Shown: piece by piece, positions 1 through 9,145 of the stretch
Layout: each line of letters begins with the position of its first letter
Position numbering within the stretch: the stretch's first letter is position 1
Source: Solibacillus sp. FSL W7-1464
Lineage (GTDB): Bacteria > Bacillota > Bacilli > Bacillales_A > Planococcaceae
Direction of reading: 5' to 3'
Length of the DNA stretch: 64,000 nucleotides
Assembly: GCF_038004425.1 (NCBI RefSeq)
Contig: NZ_JBBORC010000001.1
Span: forward strand, 1,527,001 to 1,591,000
Made by a program: the position numbers and the translations under genes
The notes under the pieces: model-generated
Databases searched by the model: none
What the model saw: only the letters and a program-made list of their open reading frames with translations
What the model was told of the DNA's origin: nothing

Positions 1-1
1 A

Positions 2-1507
2 AAGCAGGAAATTAAACGACTTAATAAGCAATTCCTCCATTCATCAGACTTTGTTGCAAAAGAAATTCAGCTTGGTCGAGGGAAAAATGTTATTTTATGT
101 TATTATTCATCCCTTGTGAATAAATCGGATGTAGAACAGAACCTTATAAACCTGAAACAGTTAAGTGAATCTTCATCACAGAATACCCAAAAAACAAGTC
201 ATAATACTGATCAATCTTTATCAAATGAATCACAAAACAATAGTGATAAAAATCAAGATTCCGGGGCTCAAAAACAACAGCTAGCCAATGAGGAAACTAT
301 AACAATTACTACAGAAAAGTATGATGAGCAAAAACTTGTTGATTATGTATGTAATGGTGAGACTTTAATTATTCTATTAAAGTCTAAACAGATGATTCGA
401 TTACAAAATGGCGAATTTGCCCACAAAACACCTGAAGAACCTGAAAACGAACAAATATTAAGGGGTTCGCATGAGGGATTCGTTGAAAATTTGGATGTTA
501 ATATTCAGCTGATCCGAAAACGTATAAAAAACAATAAACTCGTTGTTAAAACAATCCTGCTTGGTCATGAAACGAAAACTACTGTTTACTACTTTTATGT
601 AGAGAATGTCGTGGACAGTGAGGCACTTAAAACAGTTGAGAATCGGTTGAATTCTATCGATGTAGACATGCTTTACAGTACCGGACAGTTGACAGATTAT
701 TTGGACGATCAAGTATGGTCACCGTTTCCTCAGCTGCTGCTTACAGAACGGCCAGATCGTGTAGTAGCGAATATTTTGGAAGGTAAAATAGCCGTAATGA
801 GTGATTTGTCGAACAACGCACTCATTGGACCCGTTACATTTTTTTCGTTTTATCAAACACCGGATGATTTCAACTCCCGTGTAATCGTCGGAACATTTTA
901 CCGGCTGACACGATTATTTGGTTTTGTATCAGCCATTTTTTTACCTGCATTTTATATTGCGATTGTAAGTTTTCATTTTGAAGTGCTCCCGCTAGAACTC
1001 GCAAATAAAGTTAAAACGGATATAAACCAGATTCCATACAGACCACTCATAGAAGCAATGATTATGGAATTAACGATTGAATTGATTCGTGAGGCCAGTG
1101 TCCGGTTGCCGAAGTCAATTGGCCAGACTATTGGTATTGTAGGAGGTCTTGTAATTGGCGATGCCATTGTAAGTGCGGGCCTTGTATCAAATTTAATGGT
1201 AATTGTTGTGGCTTTTACAGCTATATCGAGTTTTGTTGTGCCTTCAGTAGAACTAAATACGACGATACGGACGCTTCGTTTCCCGTTCATGTTTTTAGCC
1301 TCGCTATTTGGATTTTTCGGAATTGTAATTGGAACATTTTTATTGGTCGTTCATTTAATGAATTTAAGTTCTCTTAAACGTCCTTATTTTTCACCGGTTA
1401 TTCCATTTGATCCAGTAGGAATGCGGAAAATTTTTTTCCGTGGTCCTTATTACGGAGCCAATAGACAAGCAAGAAGCTTTAAATCGAAAAGGAATGATAG
1501 AGAATGA
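2..1507 (+). CDS. GerA-family spore germination receptor subunit A (5' partial)
   Basis: A subunit of a GerA-type nutrient germinant receptor in the spore inner membrane. The reading frame is open from base 2, so the N-terminus lies outside the window; the GTG at 116 is internal. The soluble N-terminal domain is interrupted by a Ser/Asn/Gln-rich linker roughly 60-95 residues in, an accessory insert that varies among GerA proteins. The C-terminal half carries the conserved DQVWSPFPQLLLTERPD-type block and about five membrane segments, ending in a basic tail. The stop overlaps the next start (ATGA at 1504), so it is translationally coupled to the B subunit. The germinant cannot be told from sequence. 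Family assignment is firm; the particular receptor (GerA, GerB or GerK type) is not. Confidence 0.93.
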   Translation, partial: KQEIKRLNKQFLHSSDFVAKEIQLGRGKNVILCYYSSLVNKSDVEQNLINLKQLSESSSQNTQKTSHNTDQSLSNESQNNSDKNQDSGAQKQQLANEETITITTEKYDEQKLVDYVCNGETLIILLKSKQMIRLQNGEFAHKTPEEPENEQILRGSHEGFVENLDVNIQLIRKRIKNNKLVVKTILLGHETKTTVYYFYVENVVDSEALKTVENRLNSIDVDMLYSTGQLTDYLDDQVWSPFPQLLLTERPDRVVANILEGKIAVMSDLSNNALIGPVTFFSFYQTPDDFNSRVIVGTFYRLTRLFGFVSAIFLPAFYIAIVSFHFEVLPLELANKVKTDINQIPYRPLIEAMIMELTIELIREASVRLPKSIGQTIGIVGGLVIGDAIVSAGLVSNLMVIVVAFTAISSFVVPSVELNTTIRTLRFPFMFLASLFGFFGIVIGTFLLVVHLMNLSSLKRPYFSPVIPFDPVGMRKIFFRGPYYGANRQARSFKSKRNDRE

Positions 1508-2550
1508 CGATCCAATTGACGAAGATACAATTGTTTCTGTTAATGTTCGTAATGCAAACCGGATTTGTCTATACATCATTTCAGAATATGCTTATCGAAA
1601 ATAGCAAACGTGATGCTACTATTCAGTTTCTTGCTGTTGCGTTCATCTTTTTTCTGCAGTTATTGTTTTTTGAACGGATGCATCAATACTTTTTCTTAAA
1701 CGGATTTACAAAAACGCTTTATCTAATTTACTGGTCAATCTATATTATAATATTTGTAGTTTACATTACTTATGTACTAACTACTTGGGTGTTTCCGAAT
1801 ACACCTGAAATTGTTCTAATTACCATATTTTTATCGGTTTGCCTGTATGCAAGCGTTAGCAGACCTGAAACAGCTGTCAATATAGGCGTCGTATTAATTC
1901 CGATGTTATTACTGTTTTTATTGTTTATGTTTTTAACAGTGACAAATCTAAATGTAACGAATTTACTGCCGTTTTTTTATGACCGTTCTAATACTTGGTT
2001 TATGGGATTTGTTTTCAGTACGTATGCATTTGGCGGTGCTGAGATGTATATCGTTCTTCGCAAATATTTAGCTAAAAATGAAATAATGCCGAAAAAGGCG
2101 TTGGCTATTTACTATTTGATATTAACAAGTTTTTACTTACTTTCAATTACTTTTACATTGATGTTTTTTTCTTTGGAAGAACTAAAACTAATTCCTGAGC
2201 CTATTCTGTATATATTACATTCAGTCGAAGTTACATTTGTGAAAAGGCTCGATCTATTTTTTGTTTACATTTGGCTTTCTTGGTCTTTAGTAACGATCGT
2301 CAATTACGTACTTGTCATAAGACTTGTCTATTTTGAAAATAAAATTAAATATCCGAAAGTAAAACTGCTTATTTTTTTCATCGTTGTGGGGGGCACCGCA
2401 AATTTTATGATCAGGTTTTCAGTACTGGAATTTTTAAAACAAAATTTAGTTTATGGAGTTATTGCTTTCACATTTTTATTGCCAATTCTCATCATACTTA
2501 TCAATAAGATAAGGGGGCGGACAGTATCCGATTCGGTAAAATCATCTTAA
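1504..2550 (+). CDS. GerB-family spore germination permease-like subunit B
   Basis: B subunit of the same receptor, a member of the GerB group of the amino acid-polyamine-organocation superfamily. The 348-residue protein is almost wholly hydrophobic with about ten membrane segments, the usual size and topology. In the known family this subunit binds the germinant in the membrane. The ATG overlaps the stop of subunit A by four bases, and its own 3' end overlaps the probable start of subunit C, the ordinary A-B-C order. Confidence 0.93.
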   Translation: MTIQLTKIQLFLLMFVMQTGFVYTSFQNMLIENSKRDATIQFLAVAFIFFLQLLFFERMHQYFFLNGFTKTLYLIYWSIYIIIFVVYITYVLTTWVFPNTPEIVLITIFLSVCLYASVSRPETAVNIGVVLIPMLLLFLLFMFLTVTNLNVTNLLPFFYDRSNTWFMGFVFSTYAFGGAEMYIVLRKYLAKNEIMPKKALAIYYLILTSFYLLSITFTLMFFSLEELKLIPEPILYILHSVEVTFVKRLDLFFVYIWLSWSLVTIVNYVLVIRLVYFENKIKYPKVKLLIFFIVVGGTANFMIRFSVLEFLKQNLVYGVIAFTFLLPILIILINKIRGRTVSDSVKSS

Positions 2551-3587
2551 TAGTTGCTCCTCTTTTACTGGCAGGATGTTGGGATGAGAGGCTTTATAAA
2601 AACTCATCCGTTGTATCGCTTACAGGTTTTGAAGGTGAAATAGGAAAGTTAACTGCCTATTATGCCTATCCGGAAGCTACAACAACAGAAATGAAAACGG
2701 TGATCATTACAGGGAATGGTGTTTCACCGCGTGATGTACGGCAGGATGCAGAACTAAATGTCGAACAGACAATGGATTTATCGGTATTATCAACGATTCT
2801 GATTTCTGAAAAAACCGCAGAAGATGATATTTACAAGTATTTGGATGGATACTTTCGTGATGCGAATAGTCCAATTACTTCAAAATTAGCCATTATTCAA
2901 GGAGACTTAAAACCATTTTTTGAAGTAAGTGAAGATAAGCAAAGTACAGCAGGGGAGTATTATGATCGCTTTATTACAAGCTTGGAAGAAAATTCGATGG
3001 TCATACCATACACATTGCAAACAGCTTCTACTATAATTTTTGAAGATGCCCAAGACCTGGCCTTGCCGTATTTAAAGATGGGAGAAGAGAAACATCCTAA
3101 GGCAGAAGGAATGGCGCTATTTTCCGGGCGCTCCTTTACTGGAAAAACTTTGACTATTGACGAAGGCGTTCTATTAAATATTTTAAATGATTCTCTTGGA
3201 TTTGCTACGCGCATCTCTTATTTATATGAAGACAGTCCAGTAACAGTAAGGATCAATAAATCGAAACGTAAACTGAATATTTCTGAAAATAAAATTGAAA
3301 TTCCTCTAAAACTGGAGTTTATACTTTCTGAATTTCCAGATGATAATTTAGATAAGACCAGTGTCAAAAAAGAGCTGGAGCAATTTCTTGAAAAGGAAAT
3401 CGAAAAAGATATGAAAGAAGTTATAAAAAAATTACAGGAAGCAAATTGTGATGCAATTGGACTCGGACGTAGTGTACGAGCATTTCATCCGGAATGGTTT
3501 AAAAAAGATTGGAGCGAACATTTTTCAACTTTGGATATTTCCCCAAAAGTAGATGTAGAAATAGTGAAAACGGGTATATTGGAATAA
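2526..3587 (+). CDS. GerC-family germination lipoprotein, subunit C (non-canonical ATC start)
   Basis: Lipoprotein subunit of the receptor. The frame is open from a stop at 2505 and encodes a hydrophobic signal peptide ending in the lipobox LLAGC (Cys codon at 2577), followed by WDERLY, typical of GerC. There is no ATG, GTG or TTG between the stop at 2505 and the lipobox. The best initiator is ATC at 2526, eight bases after a GGGGG Shine-Dalgarno run at 2513-2517 and inside the end of the B gene. That gives about 353 residues, normal for GerC. The first ATG, at 2691, would delete the signal peptide, lipid anchor and about 55 residues, so it is unlikely to be the true start. The family call is strong; the start codon is inferred. 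Confidence 0.85.
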   Translation: MRFGKIILIVAPLLLAGCWDERLYKNSSVVSLTGFEGEIGKLTAYYAYPEATTTEMKTVIITGNGVSPRDVRQDAELNVEQTMDLSVLSTILISEKTAEDDIYKYLDGYFRDANSPITSKLAIIQGDLKPFFEVSEDKQSTAGEYYDRFITSLEENSMVIPYTLQTASTIIFEDAQDLALPYLKMGEEKHPKAEGMALFSGRSFTGKTLTIDEGVLLNILNDSLGFATRISYLYEDSPVTVRINKSKRKLNISENKIEIPLKLEFILSEFPDDNLDKTSVKKELEQFLEKEIEKDMKEVIKKLQEANCDAIGLGRSVRAFHPEWFKKDWSEHFSTLDISPKVDVEIVKTGILE

Positions 3588-3635
3588 CTGTAGAAGATTA
3601 TATTCAGTTAATTTTTTTATGAAGGGGTGTCCATT

Positions 3636-4472
3636 TTGAATAAACAAATGAATTACGGAGATGACTATAAATTTATACCTGCTACTTCTGTGCAAAGTGG
3701 TGTGAGTGAGGAATTATTGCCCGACTTATATGTTCATACGATTCAAATTGCGAATATTGTTTTCTATGGCAGCCCTGATAATAACGGTTTTGTTTTAATA
3801 GACGCCGGGATGCCCAAAAGCGCAAAAGAAATTATTGATGTGGCAGAAAACAGATATGGTAAAAATGCAAAACCGAAAGCGATTATTTTGACACACGGGC
3901 ATTTTGATCATGTAGGGGCTATCATTGAACTTGTAAAGCACTGGCAAGTACCGGTTTTCGCCCATAAGTTGGAACTGCCGTTTTTAACAGGCTTAGATAA
4001 TTATCCGGAGCCGGACCCTACTGTTGATAGCGGGTTAGTTGCTAAAATGTCCCCGATGTTCCCGAATGAAGCGATTGACTTAGGGGAATCTGTGCAGGAA
4101 CTTCCGTCTGATGGAACAGTACCATTTATGGAAGGGTTCAAGTGGATTCATACACCGGGTCATACACCTGGACACGTTTCGTTATTCAGGGAACGCGACG
4201 GAGCACTTATTGCAGGGGATGCTTTTGTGACGGTAAAGCAGGAATCCTTATATAAAGTATTTACCCAGGAAAAAGAAGTGAACGGACCACCGAAGTATTT
4301 GACGCCGGACTGGACCGCCGCTTTTGATTCGGTAAAAAAGTTGGCAGCATTAAATCCATCTGTAGCGGTTACAGGACATGGGGTGCCGATGAGCGGGGCA
4401 GAGCTGAGCGAGGGGTTGCGTAAACTTGTTGATGATTTTGATCAAGTAGCATTGCCAAAGAATACTAAATAG
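3636..4472 (+). CDS. Metallo-beta-lactamase fold hydrolase
   Basis: Cytoplasmic binuclear metal hydrolase of the glyoxalase II-like MBL superfamily. It has THGHFDH (the HxHxDH metal motif) about 90 residues in, a later HTPGHTPGH motif with the third metal histidine, GDAF providing the bridging aspartate, and TGHG near the C-terminus. I chose TTG at 3636 over GTG at 3627 because GAAGGGG at 3621-3627 sits at the right distance only for the former. It has its own terminator (4481-4526). The substrate is unknown; many such proteins are thioesterases or lactonases. Confidence 0.88.
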   Translation: MNKQMNYGDDYKFIPATSVQSGVSEELLPDLYVHTIQIANIVFYGSPDNNGFVLIDAGMPKSAKEIIDVAENRYGKNAKPKAIILTHGHFDHVGAIIELVKHWQVPVFAHKLELPFLTGLDNYPEPDPTVDSGLVAKMSPMFPNEAIDLGESVQELPSDGTVPFMEGFKWIHTPGHTPGHVSLFRERDGALIAGDAFVTVKQESLYKVFTQEKEVNGPPKYLTPDWTAAFDSVKKLAALNPSVAVTGHGVPMSGAELSEGLRKLVDDFDQVALPKNTK

Positions 4473-4480
4473 TTCAGGAT

Positions 4481-4526
4481 AAAAAATCATCCATTTACTC
4501 AGTTAATGTGCAAATGGATGATTTTT
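4481..4526 (+). terminator. Intrinsic terminator after MBL hydrolase
   Basis: A 15-bp perfect inverted repeat (AAAAATCATCCATTT at 4482-4496 and its complement at 4512-4526) ends in a T run and lies just after the hydrolase stop. Confidence 0.85.
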
Positions 4527-4747
4527 AGTAGTGAATGGATAAAGTAACTCTGATTAAAATGTTTAAGCAAGCCTTATTTATTCAAATCGTATTATTAGAG
4601 TGAGAAGGAACTAACTTTTAAGAATTAAATATTACGATTATATTTCATAGGACTACTTTTCGGGAAATAGGGTAGAAAAGTAACAGAGATGGTTGAGTAT
4701 AACTAATCTTGTGAAACTTGCTATTTTTGGAATGAGGAGGATGTAAA

Positions 4748-6742
4748 TTGGAGAATAATAATAAAAAAATCGAGCAATTGAAACAGTTTACTACGAAAGA
4801 TGAAGGTCAGCCGCTAACAACGAATCATGGATTAAAGTTAACGAATGATGAGCATTCATTAACGATAGGTGAACGTGGCCCAACAATAATGGAGGACTTT
4901 CATTTTCGTGAAAAAATGACCCATTTTGACCATGAACGTATTCCGGAACGAGTTGTACATGCACGGGGTTCAGGGGCTCATGGTATATTTGAAAGTTATG
5001 GCGATGCATCCGATATAACGATGGCTCATTTTTTAGGAGAGAAAGGTCGCCAAACACCTGTCTTTGTTCGATTTTCAACAGTAGCAGGATCACGAGGCTC
5101 AGCAGAAACAGTTCGTGATGTACGAGGATTTGCGACGAAGTTTTATACAGAAGAAGGGAACTATGATTTAGTGGGGAATAATATCCCGATTTTCTTCATT
5201 CAAGATGCAATTAAATTCCCGGATTTAATCCATGCAGTAAAACCGGAGCCACATAATGAAATTCCTCAAGCGCAAAGTGCCCATGATACATTTTGGGATT
5301 TTGTCGTAAGCAATGAAGAGACCGCCCATATGACAATGTGGAAAATGTCTGACCGAGCGCTTCCAAGAAGTTTCCGTACGATGGAAGGGTTTGGTGTAAA
5401 TACTTTCCGTTTTGTCAACGCCAATGGGGAAGCCCACTTCGTAAAATTCCATTGGAAACCTGTATTCGGTGCTCATTCTTTAGTATGGGATGAAGCTCAA
5501 AAAATTGCCGGTAAAGATCCGGACTTTAATCGCCGCGATCTTTTCGATAATATTGAAGCCGGAAATTATCCGGAATATGAACTTGCTGTGCAGCTGATTC
5601 CACAGGAAGACGAGTTCAAATTTGATTTCGATATTTTAGATCCGACAAAAATTTGGCCGGAAGAACTGATTCCGCTTCGCAAACTCGGTAAAATGACATT
5701 AAATCGCAATACGGATAACTTTTTTGCAGAAACGGAACAGATTGCATTCCATGTAGGGCATGTTGTACCGGGAATTGATTTTTCAAACGATCCTTTATTA
5801 CAAGGCCGTTTATTCTCATACACAGATACACAACTGATCCGATTAGGCGGGCCAAACTTCCATGAGTTGCCGATCAATCGTCCTGTGTGCCCATTCCATA
5901 ATAATCAGCGTGATGGTTATGGTCGAATGACGATCAATAAAGGACGAGTTGCATATGGGAAAAATAGTCTGCAAAACAATACACCGCATGTAGTGACGCA
6001 AAAGGAAGGCGGCTATGCCCATTACCAGGAGAAAATCGAAGGACGCAAAGTACGTGCTCGAAGCTTATCGTTTGAAGATCATTATAGCCAAGCGCGTCAA
6101 TTCTGGTTAAGCCAGACAGATGTGGAAAAACAGCATATTATTAATGCTTTCAGTTTTGAACTGGGGAAAGTAGAAACAATCGAAATCCGCAAAGCAGCAG
6201 TCGATATGTTTGCTCGTGTCGACCGTGCAATGTCTGAGCAAATTGCACAAAATATCGGGGTGACACCACCGGATGAATCGATCCAGCAAGTTGCCGATCA
6301 ACAGCCATCCGATGCTGTGAGTATTTTAAAAAATCAGGTACCATTTTTAAAATCGAAAAAAGTCGGTATTATTGTTGATACAAACAGCAATTTGGAGGAA
6401 CTGATCATGCCTTTGGAAAATGAAGGCGTTACAGTTGAGTTGATCAGCGATAAGCAGGGAAGAATCGGTGATCATGAAATTGATCATACGCTGGCAACGG
6501 CCGATCCTGTACTTTATGATGGTCTAATTGTTGCCACAACTTTCGAAAGTGTCGTGCCTAAACGAAAAGTACAACGATTTGCTGATGAAATTTTCAATCA
6601 TTATAAAGCATTAGGTTATGCTTCAACTGAAATTTTGGATAAAGACTATGCGAATGCACCTGGTGTCACAGCAGGGATATCTGAATTTGTAGAAGCATTG
6701 AAAAAAGGACGCCACTTTGACCGTACTGATGCAACGGGCTGA
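4748..6742 (+). CDS. katE: Large-subunit (clade 2) catalase, KatE/HPII type
   Basis: Heme catalase that degrades hydrogen peroxide in the cytoplasm. The 664 residues match the long clade-2 form rather than the ~480-residue small catalases. The catalytic His lies in RVVHARGSGAHG (about residue 66), the distal Asn in the GNNIPIFF block, and the proximal heme-ligand Tyr in RLFSYTDTQ (about residue 357). A flavodoxin/class I amidotransferase-like C-terminal domain fills about residues 530-664. The start is TTG at 4748 after GAGGAGG at 4734-4740. It is monocistronic. In B. subtilis katE belongs to the sigma-B stress regulon, but I found no convincing sigma-B or PerR site here. A 21-bp periodic repeat array begins 30 bases after the stop. 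Confidence 0.95.
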   Translation: MENNNKKIEQLKQFTTKDEGQPLTTNHGLKLTNDEHSLTIGERGPTIMEDFHFREKMTHFDHERIPERVVHARGSGAHGIFESYGDASDITMAHFLGEKGRQTPVFVRFSTVAGSRGSAETVRDVRGFATKFYTEEGNYDLVGNNIPIFFIQDAIKFPDLIHAVKPEPHNEIPQAQSAHDTFWDFVVSNEETAHMTMWKMSDRALPRSFRTMEGFGVNTFRFVNANGEAHFVKFHWKPVFGAHSLVWDEAQKIAGKDPDFNRRDLFDNIEAGNYPEYELAVQLIPQEDEFKFDFDILDPTKIWPEELIPLRKLGKMTLNRNTDNFFAETEQIAFHVGHVVPGIDFSNDPLLQGRLFSYTDTQLIRLGGPNFHELPINRPVCPFHNNQRDGYGRMTINKGRVAYGKNSLQNNTPHVVTQKEGGYAHYQEKIEGRKVRARSLSFEDHYSQARQFWLSQTDVEKQHIINAFSFELGKVETIEIRKAAVDMFARVDRAMSEQIAQNIGVTPPDESIQQVADQQPSDAVSILKNQVPFLKSKKVGIIVDTNSNLEELIMPLENEGVTVELISDKQGRIGDHEIDHTLATADPVLYDGLIVATTFESVVPKRKVQRFADEIFNHYKALGYASTEILDKDYANAPGVTAGISEFVEALKKGRHFDRTDATG

Positions 6743-6773
6743 TTCTTTTAAGATTATACGGTGAGAAGGGATT

Positions 6774-6950
6774 TTATTAGAAAAGTTTGGGTACTTATTA
6801 GAAGAGTTGAACAGGATATTCGAACGTTAGTGTGCTTTATTTGAATAGTTGAAGTACTTATTAGAAAAAAAAGGTGCTTTATTAGAACATCCCACTTCTA
6901 TTAGAAGATTTTTCGGGATAATAGAATAATGGAGCACTTTATTAGAAAAT
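6774..6950 (+). repeat. 21-bp periodic TTATTAGAA array (copy A)
   Basis: Nine copies of a 9-bp core (consensus TTATTAGAA) start at 6774, 6795, 6816, 6837, 6858, 6879, 6898, 6918 and 6939, giving steps of 21, 21, 21, 21, 21, 19, 20 and 21. Five are perfect; the variants are ATATTCGAA, TTATTTGAA, CTATTAGAA and ATAATAGAA. The intervening 10-12 bases differ. A second array with the same core and phase starts at 32885, and both begin with GGGATTTTATTAGAAAAGTT. Function unknown. Confidence 0.9.
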
Positions 6951-6984
6951 CGGCCTCACTGTAATCATGTCCGCATAGCAAAAT

Positions 6985-7024
6985 AAAAAAACATTTTTCT
7001 CCGTTGAGAAAGATGTTTTTTTTA
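6985..7024 (+). terminator. Intrinsic terminator downstream of the catalase and repeat array
   Basis: An A-rich arm ending in CATTTTTCTC pairs with GAGAAAGATG followed by a run of T. If it serves katE, the repeat array would lie in the katE 3' UTR. Confidence 0.75.
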
Positions 7025-7113
7025 TTGAACTATGTTACATACTATATCTCTATTTTCCTACTCATTTTATAAAAAATGAATATTTTGAATAATAAAATAT
7101 TGTAATAATGGTA

Positions 7114-7122
7114 TGATATAAT
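7114..7122 (+). promoter_or_regulatory. Probable extended -10 promoter for the YkvI-type gene
   Basis: TGATATAAT (TGn plus a perfect TATAAT) lies at 7114-7122, with no good -35 at 17 bp. The resulting leader of about 150 nt contains a small TTTAGA/TCTAAA inverted repeat near 7162-7178 and a purine-rich GGAGGGGGG stretch that is not followed by a start codon. Confidence 0.5.
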
Positions 7123-7278
7123 ATAAAAATTGTAGTTAATTTTATATCGGAGGGGGGACATTTAGAAAGAATCTAAAAGGGCTACAATAATCGGAAAATT
7201 CGAAACGGGGAAAATAGCCTTACAAATTATTTTAATAAAATACATATTGATCGATGGATTAAAAGGGGAGTTAGACGT

Positions 7279-8334
7279 GTGAAAAATATACTGAAAATTG
7301 GAAGCGCATTTATTGGCGTAATTGTAGGTGCCGGATTCGCTTCAGGACAAGAAATACTGCAATACTTTACGAGCTTCGGAATACTCGGGATATTCGGAGC
7401 TATTTTATCAACAGTACTGTTTTCGGGCATTGGTATGCTTTTAGTATGGCTTGGCAGTTATACAAAAACGACATCGCATAAAGATGTTATTTACAGAATT
7501 AGCGGGCGATATCTTGGAACTGTAATTGATTTTATTCTTATTTTTACGTTGTTTGGCGTAGGTGTCGTGATGCTGGCTGGTGCCGGTTCGAACTTAAATC
7601 AGCAGTTTGGCTTACCGGTCTTTGTAGGTACGACTCTTATGACAATACTCGTATTATTAACAGGGTTTTTGAAAGTAAAACGGGTTGTTGCCATTATAGG
7701 AAGCATTACACCGGTTCTCATTATTTTTGTTATATTTATTTCGATTTACAGTTTTCTGACGATGAGTGGAACTTTTGCTTCGTTAAACGATGTAGCGCAA
7801 GCAACACCGACTACTTTACCAAACTGGTTTATTTCGAGTATTAATTACGTTTCATTTAATATTGCAGTTGGGGCTTCGATGTCCATTGTGATGGGCGGAG
7901 CTGAAAAAAATCCAAAAACAGCAGCGATAGGCGGATTGGTTGGGGGACTTATTTTAGGAATTCTCATTCTATTAATTCATTTAGCCATTTTCTCGAAAAT
8001 CGAAGAAGTTGGCACATTGGACATGCCGATGCTGGGAATTGTTAGTAATTTATCGCCAATACTAGGTATTATCATGTCATTAGTTATTTTCGGCATGATT
8101 TATAATACAGCGGTTGGCATGTTCTTTTCTTTCTCGGCACGTTTTGCGGAATCAGGGACACAGAAATTTAAAACATTCTTTACGATTACAATGATTGTTG
8201 GTTATTTGGCAAGTTTTGTAGGCTTTACTGGTCTAGTTAGTTATTTCTATCCTCTAATCGGTTATTTAGGAATCATCCTCATTTTTGCTTTAGTGGCAGC
8301 ACCCTTTATAATTAAGAGACAAGAAGCAAGATAA
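7279..8334 (+). CDS. YkvI-family membrane transport protein
   Basis: Integral membrane protein of 351 residues with about ten hydrophobic segments. The N-terminal GAGFASGQE signature in the first helix is diagnostic of the YkvI family (APC/LeuT-like fold, substrate unknown). The start is GTG at 7279 with AAAAGGGGA at 7261-7269. It is a single-gene unit with a terminator at about 8363-8402. No neighbour suggests a substrate. Confidence 0.85.
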   Translation: MKNILKIGSAFIGVIVGAGFASGQEILQYFTSFGILGIFGAILSTVLFSGIGMLLVWLGSYTKTTSHKDVIYRISGRYLGTVIDFILIFTLFGVGVVMLAGAGSNLNQQFGLPVFVGTTLMTILVLLTGFLKVKRVVAIIGSITPVLIIFVIFISIYSFLTMSGTFASLNDVAQATPTTLPNWFISSINYVSFNIAVGASMSIVMGGAEKNPKTAAIGGLVGGLILGILILLIHLAIFSKIEEVGTLDMPMLGIVSNLSPILGIIMSLVIFGMIYNTAVGMFFSFSARFAESGTQKFKTFFTITMIVGYLASFVGFTGLVSYFYPLIGYLGIILIFALVAAPFIIKRQEAR

Positions 8335-8362
8335 TTAGTTGAATGAATAAGGAATTATAAAG

Positions 8363-8403
8363 TAGCTACCATTTTCTCTTTTTGGAAATGGTGGCTTTTT
8401 TGT
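8363..8403 (+). terminator. Intrinsic terminator after the YkvI-type gene
   Basis: AGCTACCATTTT pairs with GGAAATGGTGGC (one mismatch) and is followed by TTTTTTG. Confidence 0.8.
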
Positions 8404-8556
8404 TTTTTGCAGTTTTATATTGCATAACGTGTCATATATAATTGACTAAGTTAATATATATGTTACACTTTAGTTATAGTTATTATTTTCCTAATTGCAT
8501 TTTGTCAGCAACTTCAACATCGTGACATCAAAAATTTTAGAGAGGAGGCTTTCAAA

Positions 8557-8775
8557 TTGAAAGATGTTCAAATAAATAACTGTGTGAAATTACGAAGAAC
8601 TGAATTGGGTAATTTAACACAAAGTGATTTAGCAAAGCAAATTGGTGTCACAAGACAAACGATGAATTTAATCGAAGCACAAAAGTATAATCCTACAATT
8701 AAAGTATGCTTACTGATTGCAAATGCACTGGATACTTCAATTGAAAAATTGTTTTGGATGGAGGAAGAATCATGA
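8557..8775 (+). CDS. Small XRE-family helix-turn-helix regulator
   Basis: A DNA-binding protein of 72 residues that is almost only a Cro/XRE helix-turn-helix; LTQSDLAKQIGVTRQTMNLIE is the core, with the recognition helix around TRQTMN. The start is TTG at 8557 after AGAGGAGG. Its stop overlaps the ATG of the downstream membrane protein (ATGA at 8772). Such short regulators are usually encoded next to small membrane proteins, as here, and probably autoregulate the cluster. Confidence 0.88.
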   Translation: MKDVQINNCVKLRRTELGNLTQSDLAKQIGVTRQTMNLIEAQKYNPTIKVCLLIANALDTSIEKLFWMEEES

Positions 8776-9134
8776 AAAAGATATTCACCTATATCCCGGT
8801 TCTTTGCTGTATTATTGTAATTTTATTTATTGAAAGTTCGTTATTGAAATGGATTTTGTTAGTAGGGATCGGTTGTTTAATAATATTTGCAAAGTATAAA
8901 CGAGGTGAATTAACGAGCGAAGAATTCGAATTTGATGATCGCGTAAACGCAAATATTTCCAAATGGTCATTACGAAGCATGTTCGTTTTAAATACTCTGC
9001 TCATAATGATTTTAGTTATTGGCAGCCAAGGGGATTTAAGCTGGGCGATAAATATAGAATGGATTTTGGTGTATTTAGTAGCTACACTTTGCATTCCATT
9101 CTATATAATTCCAGCTGTTATAAAAAACTTTTAG
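8772..9134 (+). CDS. Small membrane protein paired with the XRE regulator
   Basis: A 120-residue protein with four predicted membrane helices in two hairpins separated by a charged loop (RGELTSEEFEFDDRVN). I do not recognise a named family with confidence; it resembles the DUF2178-like proteins that travel with XRE regulators. The ATG at 8772 overlaps the regulator stop and is served by GGAGGAAG at 8757-8764; the TTG at 8754 in the same frame has no ribosome site. Probably translationally coupled. Confidence 0.75.
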   Translation: MKKIFTYIPVLCCIIVILFIESSLLKWILLVGIGCLIIFAKYKRGELTSEEFEFDDRVNANISKWSLRSMFVLNTLLIMILVIGSQGDLSWAINIEWILVYLVATLCIPFYIIPAVIKNF

Positions 9135-9145
9135 GGGGATGGGAA

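Noticed and set aside
3627-3635. GTG start of the MBL hydrolase
   Set aside because: It overlaps the ribosome site itself; TTG at 3636 is correctly spaced.
4540-4747. PerR box or sigma-B promoter for the catalase
   Set aside because: GTTTAA at 4561 has no GGGTAT-like partner at the right distance, and no sequence fits the PerR palindrome.
6774-6950. CRISPR array or coding repeat
   Set aside because: The kept unit is only 9 bp with 10-12 bp intervals, no cas genes are near, and the forward frame is broken by TAG codons without a start.
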